NCBI GenBank assembly: GCA_030683195.1
Contig: JAUXQA010000076.1
Location: 1-10,515, forward strand
Direction of reading: 5' to 3'
From: Rhodoferax sp.
GTDB taxonomy: Bacteria; Pseudomonadota; Gammaproteobacteria; Burkholderiales; Burkholderiaceae_C
DNA length: 10,515 nt
Made by a program: the position numbers and the translations under genes. Positions 6,084 through 10,515 of the stretch are shown here, in pieces. How positions within the stretch are numbered: position 1 is the first letter of the stretch; every line of letters starts with the position of its first letter. The notes under the pieces were generated by a model that was given only the letters and a program-made list of their open reading frames with translations, was not told the origin of the DNA and searched no databases.

Positions 6084-7292
6084 TCAGCGCAGACTTTGCG
6101 CAAGCGCATGGGCGATGTCAGCCTTCAAGTCAGCGGCTTCCTCCAACCCCACCGAGAAGCGAACCAGAGTGCCTTGTTTGATACAGGCGGGCCACACGCT
6201 GCGCATGGCAGCAAGTTCGTAAGGCACCACCAAACTGGCCGGACCGCCCCAGCTGTAGCCAATTTTGAACAATTGGAGCGCATCACAGAACTTGTCTACC
6301 CGCGCTGATCCGAAGGCAGGATCGAAAACCACACTGAACAAACCCGCAGCACCCCCAAGGCCAAAGTGGCACAGCGCTCGCCAGTGGACATGTCCCGGCG
6401 AATCGGGCAACGCCGGATGCAGAACCTGCGCAAACTCAGGTTGAGCAAGGCACCACTGTGCCAGCGCGCGGGTGGTTTCATCATGCGCGCGGTAGCGCAG
6501 CGACATGCTGGGCAGAGACCGCAAAACGGCCTCCACATCGTTGGCTCCCACGCCAAAACCCAGGCGCATGTGGGTCAACTTGAGCCTCATGTGCAGCGAG
6601 GCGTCCCGGGTGATGACACTGCCCATTAGCACATCGCCGCCACCGCTGGGGTACTTGGTCAGGGCATGCACGGAAATATCAACGCCTAAAGCGGGAGCGC
6701 TACCCGGCATCAAGTCAAAAGGAGCAAAAGCCAACCCCGCACCCCAGGTGTTATCCAGCGCCGTCAAGACGCCCCGCGCTTTGCACACCCGCACCATCTC
6801 GCGCAAATCGGGAAACTCCAGCGTGACCGAGCCCGGGGCTTCCAACCACACCAAACGAGTATTTTGGCCGATTCGGGACACCAGATCCTGCGGACTCATG
6901 GGATCGTAATACTGGTGAGTGATCCCCCAGGATTTGAGCTCACCCTCGACCAGAGCCTTGTTGGGGCCGTAGGCGTTATCCGGAAGCAGGACCTCGTCAC
7001 CGGTGCGAAGCAGCGACAGGGCAACAATCGCAACAGCGGCCAGGCCGCTGGGCAAAAGCAAGCACTGCAGGCCGCCCTCCAGCGTACACAGACGCTCCTC
7101 CAGCATGTAAGTCGTCGGGGTGCCGTGCAGACCGTAGGTGTAGGCCGACTTGTCTTTCCACTCAAAGTTGCGCATCGCGGCAACATCGGGAAAAATCACG
7201 GTGGACGCCTTGAAAACACCAGGCTGAGGCGCAACAAACCCCTCAGGTGGCTTGTACGGGTGGTGAATCAGCGCGGTAGTGAGGCTGGTCAT
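6084..7292 (-). CDS. metC: cystathionine beta-lyase (MetC), PLP-dependent
   Basis: MetC cleaves cystathionine to homocysteine, pyruvate and ammonia, the step before methionine synthase, in the cytoplasm. The 402-residue protein has the Cys/Met-metabolism PLP-enzyme fold. Y51 and Y53 start the YTYGLHGTPT segment, Y108 (NAYGP) would stack on the cofactor, D180 (ALDNTW) would bind the pyridine nitrogen, and K213 (SVHALTKYPSGGGD) is the Schiff-base lysine. The CBL-specific SWGG (347-350, W348) and carboxylate-binding R378 (VRFSVGLE) favour cystathionine beta-lyase over gamma-synthase or gamma-lyase. The arginine expected in YGRRG is replaced (YGLHG). The ATG at 7292 has GGAG six bases upstream; an in-frame GTG at 7319 would overlap the preceding gene and adds unrelated residues. 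It lies 14 bp downstream of the phosphoribosyltransferase, suggesting cotranscription. Confidence 0.88.
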   Translation of the reverse strand: MTSLTTALIHHPYKPPEGFVAPQPGVFKASTVIFPDVAAMRNFEWKDKSAYTYGLHGTPTTYMLEERLCTLEGGLQCLLLPSGLAAVAIVALSLLRTGDEVLLPDNAYGPNKALVEGELKSWGITHQYYDPMSPQDLVSRIGQNTRLVWLEAPGSVTLEFPDLREMVRVCKARGVLTALDNTWGAGLAFAPFDLMPGSAPALGVDISVHALTKYPSGGGDVLMGSVITRDASLHMRLKLTHMRLGFGVGANDVEAVLRSLPSMSLRYRAHDETTRALAQWCLAQPEFAQVLHPALPDSPGHVHWRALCHFGLGGAAGLFSVVFDPAFGSARVDKFCDALQLFKIGYSWGGPASLVVPYELAAMRSVWPACIKQGTLVRFSVGLEEAADLKADIAHALAQSLR

Positions 7293-7306
7293 GGAGGACT
7301 CCGGGC

Positions 7307-7831
7307 TCAGACGCTCCACTTCTGGATCAGCTGCTCCGGCCGCAGAGAATCGTAGCTTTCAAAAGGCTGGTGAATCCAGGGGTTGGTGGGCAGGAACTCC
7401 ACCGAGTAGTCAGGATTAAAAATCGACAAACCCTTGGTCCAGATCACGGCGCTGCGCAACTCTGTGATGGGGGCGTAGTTGTTCTTGAGCTGCTGGATCA
7501 CGGCATTCAGCGTGTGGCCTGAATCCGCCAGGTCGTCCACCAGCAAAACCTTGCCAGCGATCTCGCCTTTGGGGGTTGTGATGTAGTGGGCAATATCCAG
7601 GTTGCCCTGCACAGTACCTGCTTCTGACCTGTAAGAACTGGTGGACATGATCGCCAGCGGCTTGTCAAACACACGAGACAAAATGTCACCCGGACGCATA
7701 CCACCCCGGGCAAGACACAAAATCGTGTCGAACTCCCAGCCGGACTGATGGATTTTGATGGCCAGTTTTTCAATCAGGTTGTGGTACTCGTCGTAGCTCA
7801 CATACAGGTGCTTGCCGTCTTCTGTCAACAT
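7307..7831 (-). CDS. phosphoribosyltransferase, probably purine salvage
   Basis: This 174-residue type I phosphoribosyltransferase would join a purine base to PRPP, giving a nucleotide and pyrophosphate. The PRPP-binding signature is VLLVDDLADSGHTL (95-108), with the paired aspartates D99/D100 and the SGHT phosphate loop. The LARGGMRPGDILSR segment (40-53) forms the pyrophosphate-side loop typical of Hpt/Gpt-like enzymes. W152 in NPWIHQPFE (150-158) lies in the usual base-binding region. The base (hypoxanthine, guanine or xanthine) cannot be told from sequence alone, so no symbol is given. The ATG at 7831 has a strong AAGGAG (7844-7839 on this strand), seven bases upstream. It lies 81 bp after purA, a gap that contains repeat copy 2, and 14 bp before metC. 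Its position beside purA fits purine recycling. Confidence 0.88.
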   Translation of the reverse strand: MLTEDGKHLYVSYDEYHNLIEKLAIKIHQSGWEFDTILCLARGGMRPGDILSRVFDKPLAIMSTSSYRSEAGTVQGNLDIAHYITTPKGEIAGKVLLVDDLADSGHTLNAVIQQLKNNYAPITELRSAVIWTKGLSIFNPDYSVEFLPTNPWIHQPFESYDSLRPEQLIQKWSV

Positions 7832-7838
7832 GATTTTA

Positions 7839-7844
7839 CTCCTT
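7839..7844 (-). promoter_or_regulatory. strong ribosome binding site of the phosphoribosyltransferase gene
   Basis: AAGGAG on the minus strand lies seven bases before the ATG at 7831. It is the best Shine-Dalgarno sequence in the minus-strand series, and it sits directly against the palindromic repeat (from about 7846), which could influence its accessibility. Confidence 0.75.
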
Positions 7845-7845
7845 A

Positions 7846-7892
7846 ATTAATAGCCATCCAGGCTTTAAATACGCCGGCTAGAAGCCTATTTT
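7846..7892. repeat. short imperfect palindromic repeat, copy 2
   Basis: This element occupies the middle of the 81-bp gap between the purA stop and the phosphoribosyltransferase start. Its core (7850-7886) matches copy 1 (1343-1379) at 29 of 37 positions without gaps, sharing CCAGGC (7858-7863) and CGCCGGCTAGA (7872-7882). TAGC (7851-7854) can pair with GCTA (7877-7880), and GGC (7861-7863) with GCC (7873-7875), around a 9-base loop. It lies in the presumed mRNA between two purine genes, where a hairpin could limit readthrough or 3' decay. Confidence 0.6.
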
Positions 7893-7912
7893 GTTAATAA
7901 TTAGTGATTATT

Positions 7913-9289
7913 TCAGTCTGCCAGGTACGGATGGCGCATCATGATGGTGTGATCGCGGTCAGGGCTGGTCGACACCATGTGAATGGGAACACCGGTGATT
8001 TGCTCAATGCGTTGCAGGTACAAACGCGCATTGACCGGCAATTTGTCATATTGCGTCACACCCACTGTGCTGTCAGTCCAGCCTTCAATGGTTTCATAAA
8101 TCGGGACGCAGCGCTCAATGTCATCCGCACCCATGGGCAGAATGTCCACCACTTCACCATCCAGCTCGTAACCTGTGCACAGCCGCAATTCTTTCAAGCC
8201 GTCCAGCACATCCAGCTTGGTGATACACAAACCCGTCAAGCCATTGACCTGAGCGGACCGCTTGAGCAACGCGGCATCAAACCACCCACAACGTCGGCTG
8301 CGTCCGGTGGTCACGCCTTTTTCAGCGCCGATGGTACTCATGTGGTAACCCGGTGTGCCCGGGACTTCCCAATCCAGCTCAGTGGGGAACGGGCCGCCAC
8401 CAACGCGTGTGCAGTAGGCCTTGGTAATGCCCAGGATGTAATGCAACATGCCGGGGCCAACACCCGATCCCGCAGCCGCATTCCCAGCCACGCAATTACT
8501 GGATGTCACATAGGGGTAGGTACCGTGATCAACATCCAGCAGGGTGCCTTGGGCGCCTTCAAACAAGAGGTTCGCGCCTTTAAGATGTGCCTCGTTGAGC
8601 TCGCGCGACACGTCCGCCATCATGGGCTTTAGCAACTCGGCGTGGCGCATGGCTTCGTCAAATACGGCCTGGAATTGCACCTTGCCATCGGCCATATAGG
8701 GCACCAATGTCGGACCAAAGTCAAACTGGGCAGAACCCAGGTATGACGTGAGCACATGGTTGTGCAGATCAAGCAACTCACGCAGCTTGGTCGCAAAACG
8801 CTCGGGGTACTTCAGGTCTTGCACGCGCAATGCACGCCGCGCTATCTTGTCTTCATAAGCCGGGCCAATGCCGCGTCCGGTGGTACCAATCTTGGCATTG
8901 CCGCCTTTCTCTCGTGCGGCCTCACGGGCAACATCCAACGCCGCATGAAACGGCAGAATCAGCGGGCAGGCTTCGCTGATTCGCAAGCGCGAACGCAGTT
9001 CAACCCCGACCTTCTCAAGTCCTTCAATCTCTTCAAACAGCTTGGCCGCTGACAGCACCACGCCGTTGCCGATATAGCAGCGAACGCCCGGCCGCATGAT
9101 GCCGCTGGGGATCAGGTGCAAGGCTGTTTTGACGCCATTGATCACCAGCGTGTGGCCTGCGTTGTGCCCGCCTTGAAAGCGGACAACACCTTGTGCACTT
9201 TCAGTCAGCCAGTCGACCAGCTTGCCCTTGCCTTCATCACCCCACTGGGTGCCCACGACGACGACGTTGCGTCCTTTGGTTGCGATCAT
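7913..9289 (-). CDS. purA: adenylosuccinate synthetase (PurA)
   Basis: PurA condenses IMP with aspartate, using GTP, to adenylosuccinate, the first committed step from IMP to AMP. The 458-residue protein carries every hallmark: P-loop GDEGKGK (17-23, catalytic D18 and K21), GGHNAGHT (40-47, catalytic H46), the IMP-binding GTTGRGIGPAYEDK (135-148), QGTLLDVDHGTYPYVTSSN (247-265) and TTGRSRRCGWFD (327-338). It is somewhat longer than the roughly 430-residue E. coli enzyme. The frame stays open for 26 codons upstream, overlapping hisZ, but the ATG at 9289 is the natural start, since the core begins directly with GRNVVVVGTQWGDEG. Its ribosome binding site is weak (GGAAC about 12 bases upstream), and it begins 17 bp after the hisZ stop, so it is probably cotranscribed and partly coupled. 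Confidence 0.97.
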   Translation of the reverse strand: MIATKGRNVVVVGTQWGDEGKGKLVDWLTESAQGVVRFQGGHNAGHTLVINGVKTALHLIPSGIMRPGVRCYIGNGVVLSAAKLFEEIEGLEKVGVELRSRLRISEACPLILPFHAALDVAREAAREKGGNAKIGTTGRGIGPAYEDKIARRALRVQDLKYPERFATKLRELLDLHNHVLTSYLGSAQFDFGPTLVPYMADGKVQFQAVFDEAMRHAELLKPMMADVSRELNEAHLKGANLLFEGAQGTLLDVDHGTYPYVTSSNCVAGNAAAGSGVGPGMLHYILGITKAYCTRVGGGPFPTELDWEVPGTPGYHMSTIGAEKGVTTGRSRRCGWFDAALLKRSAQVNGLTGLCITKLDVLDGLKELRLCTGYELDGEVVDILPMGADDIERCVPIYETIEGWTDSTVGVTQYDKLPVNARLYLQRIEQITGVPIHMVSTSPDRDHTIMMRHPYLAD

Positions 9290-9306
9290 TTTTACGTTTG
9301 TTCCAA

Positions 9307-10461
9307 TTATTGGGAAATAGCTTGTACCACCCACTGCTGCGCAACCTGAATCAGCTCGCGATCGCAATGGAACTCATCAACTTCACTCTCATGCCCTGGC
9401 AGCACGCACACCACCGTCTCACCCCGGGAGCGCAGACTGGCAATAACGGCCGTCAAATCAGCAGCATCGCGCCAAGGCGCCCTGATTGCCGCGTGTAAAG
9501 GACGCGCCGGCAAGACGCTGACCAGGGCTTTGATATCCAGGCTGAAGCCAGCAGCTGGCCTGTTGCGGCCAAAGACAGCGCCAACCTCGTCGTATCGCCC
9601 ACCGCGCACCAACGCGTCGCCCGCGCCTTGCGCATAAATGGCAAAACGCGCACCCGTGTAATAGGCGTAGCCCCGCAGATCCGACAAATCAAAGGTGACC
9701 TGGGTCCCGGTGAGCCGGCTGGCAAACCACTTCAAGCTTGACAGCGCCTCACGCACAGCCGGCAAAGGCTGCAGCATCTTTTCAGCCTCATCCAGGACAG
9801 TGCTATCGCCATACAACTGCATCAGTGCAAGAAGATCCTGACGCACTACAACAGGGAAATTTTTGGCCAGTGCAGACAGCTCGCTGCTGTCTTTGGCTGC
9901 CAGCGCGGCATGGATAGCCGCAAGCTGCTCGCTGCTTAACAACAAGCCGTCCAGCAGAGCACGCACAATGCGGGCATCCGCCATGTCCACACTCGGAGAG
10001 CTCACGCGCGCGCGGTTGAGGCAGTCAAGGGCCAGCAATAGAACTTCTAGATCAGCCTCACGGCCGGCGTGGCCGTAAATTTCAGCACCTAGCTGCAAGG
10101 GCTCCCGCGTCGCATGGGGTACACCCGGGCGGGTGTGCAGTACCGGACCGCAATAACACAGACGTGTCACCCCTGGACGGTTCAGAATGTGTGCATCAAT
10201 GCGGGCAACCTGAGGCGTGCTGTCAGCACGAAGCCCCAAGGTACGTCCTGAGAGTTGATCCACCAATTTGAAAGTTTGCAGGTCAAGCGCTTCTCCAGCG
10301 CCCGTGAGCAATGATTCAAGATGCTCCATCATGGGAGGCATGACTAATTCGTAGCCATAGCATCGCGCCATGTCCAGCAGCTCGCGACGAAGTTCCTCGA
10401 TGTGACGCGCTTCGCACGGCAAGACATCGGCAATGTGATCAGGCAGTACCCAAGCAGACAT
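9307..10461 (-). CDS. hisZ: ATP phosphoribosyltransferase regulatory subunit (HisZ)
   Basis: HisZ is a catalytically inactive relative of histidyl-tRNA synthetase. It binds short-form HisG and is needed for the activity and histidine feedback control of the first step of histidine synthesis (ATP + PRPP). The 384-residue protein keeps the class II synthetase core: the N-terminal helix and DHIADVLP (8-15), motif-2 like GLRADSTPQVARIDA (76-90), QLGAEIYGH (123-131), then DLSDLRGYAYYTGARFAIY and a LVRGGRYDE segment further on. As in HisZ, the C-terminal anticodon-binding domain of true synthetases is missing. The ATG at 10461 is chosen because the MSAWVLPDHI start is typical of beta-proteobacterial HisZ; there is no good ribosome binding site. 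The reading frame is open to the window edge, but the upstream codons do not look like protein. It is the first complete gene of the minus-strand series. Confidence 0.95.
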   Translation of the reverse strand: MSAWVLPDHIADVLPCEARHIEELRRELLDMARCYGYELVMPPMMEHLESLLTGAGEALDLQTFKLVDQLSGRTLGLRADSTPQVARIDAHILNRPGVTRLCYCGPVLHTRPGVPHATREPLQLGAEIYGHAGREADLEVLLLALDCLNRARVSSPSVDMADARIVRALLDGLLLSSEQLAAIHAALAAKDSSELSALAKNFPVVVRQDLLALMQLYGDSTVLDEAEKMLQPLPAVREALSSLKWFASRLTGTQVTFDLSDLRGYAYYTGARFAIYAQGAGDALVRGGRYDEVGAVFGRNRPAAGFSLDIKALVSVLPARPLHAAIRAPWRDAADLTAVIASLRSRGETVVCVLPGHESEVDEFHCDRELIQVAQQWVVQAISQ

Positions 10462-10489
10462 GTGAATTTGGGAGGCTGTTAAAAACGTG

Positions 10490-10495
10490 ATTTTA
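10490..10495 (-). promoter_or_regulatory. possible -10 element upstream of hisZ
   Basis: On the minus strand TAAAAT (within GGTAAAATCACG) lies about 28 bases before the hisZ ATG and matches five of six bases of the sigma-70 -10 consensus. A -35 at normal spacing would fall at or beyond the window edge, so this is a weak call resting on one hexamer. Confidence 0.25.
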
Positions 10496-10515
10496 CCGGG
10501 CTTGAGAGCCGAAAA

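Noticed and set aside
9290..9367. 26-residue N-terminal extension of PurA
   Set aside because: It overlaps the hisZ 3' end and is not needed by the PurA fold; the ATG at 9289 leads directly into the conserved core.
10462..10515. End of an upstream gene at the window's right edge
   Set aside because: Short open stretches end in stop codons there, but too few codons are present to recognise any protein.

Overview
The window reads as a housekeeping segment of a betaproteobacterial chromosome, most likely Burkholderiales and probably Comamonadaceae (Rhodoferax/Polaromonas-like). This rests on the moderately GC-rich, tightly packed genes, on a HisZ that starts with the MSAWVLPDHIADVLP type N-terminus, on the hisZ-purA-phosphoribosyltransferase order, and on short TAGC...GCCGGCTA intergenic repeats of a kind I recall from that family. 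The family assignment is from memory of gene content, not from a search.

Layout. (1) 54-521 (+): creA, a small exported protein, converging on rlmB. (2) 537-2076 (-): a YbbA/LolD-type ABC ATPase followed, after an 85-bp gap holding a repeat, by rlmB (23S rRNA 2'-O-methyltransferase). (3) 2075-4895 (+): a three-gene unit of tesA (periplasmic SGNH esterase/thioesterase), selU/mnmH (tRNA 2-selenouridine synthase) and a membrane-anchored SMP-30/strictosidine-synthase-like beta-propeller, each joined to the next by a 4-base ATGA overlap. The start codons of tesA and the ABC ATPase overlap on opposite strands in one CATG. (4) 4899-10461 (-): a co-directional series transcribed hisZ, purA, a purine-type phosphoribosyltransferase, metC, a DUF2189 membrane protein and a 61-residue lysine-rich small protein. 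It runs tail to tail into the beta-propeller gene with only 3 bp between the stops.

How the genes work together. HisZ supports the first step of histidine synthesis, which uses ATP and PRPP and leaves AICAR. PurA converts IMP towards AMP, and the phosphoribosyltransferase probably recycles purine bases with PRPP, so the first three genes of the minus-strand series sit together around purine/PRPP metabolism. MetC (methionine synthesis) follows by 14 bp. The tesA/ybbA divergent pair resembles that of E. coli, but no permease gene follows the ATPase here. RlmB and SelU modify rRNA and tRNA.

I found no mobile element, CRISPR array, tRNA or rRNA, and no gene-free stretch over 300 bases. Nothing here looks like a new multi-gene system. 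The most interesting unexplained structure is a family of about 37-50 bp imperfect palindromic repeats: two clear copies in gaps between genes, and a probable third that forms the last codons of selU.
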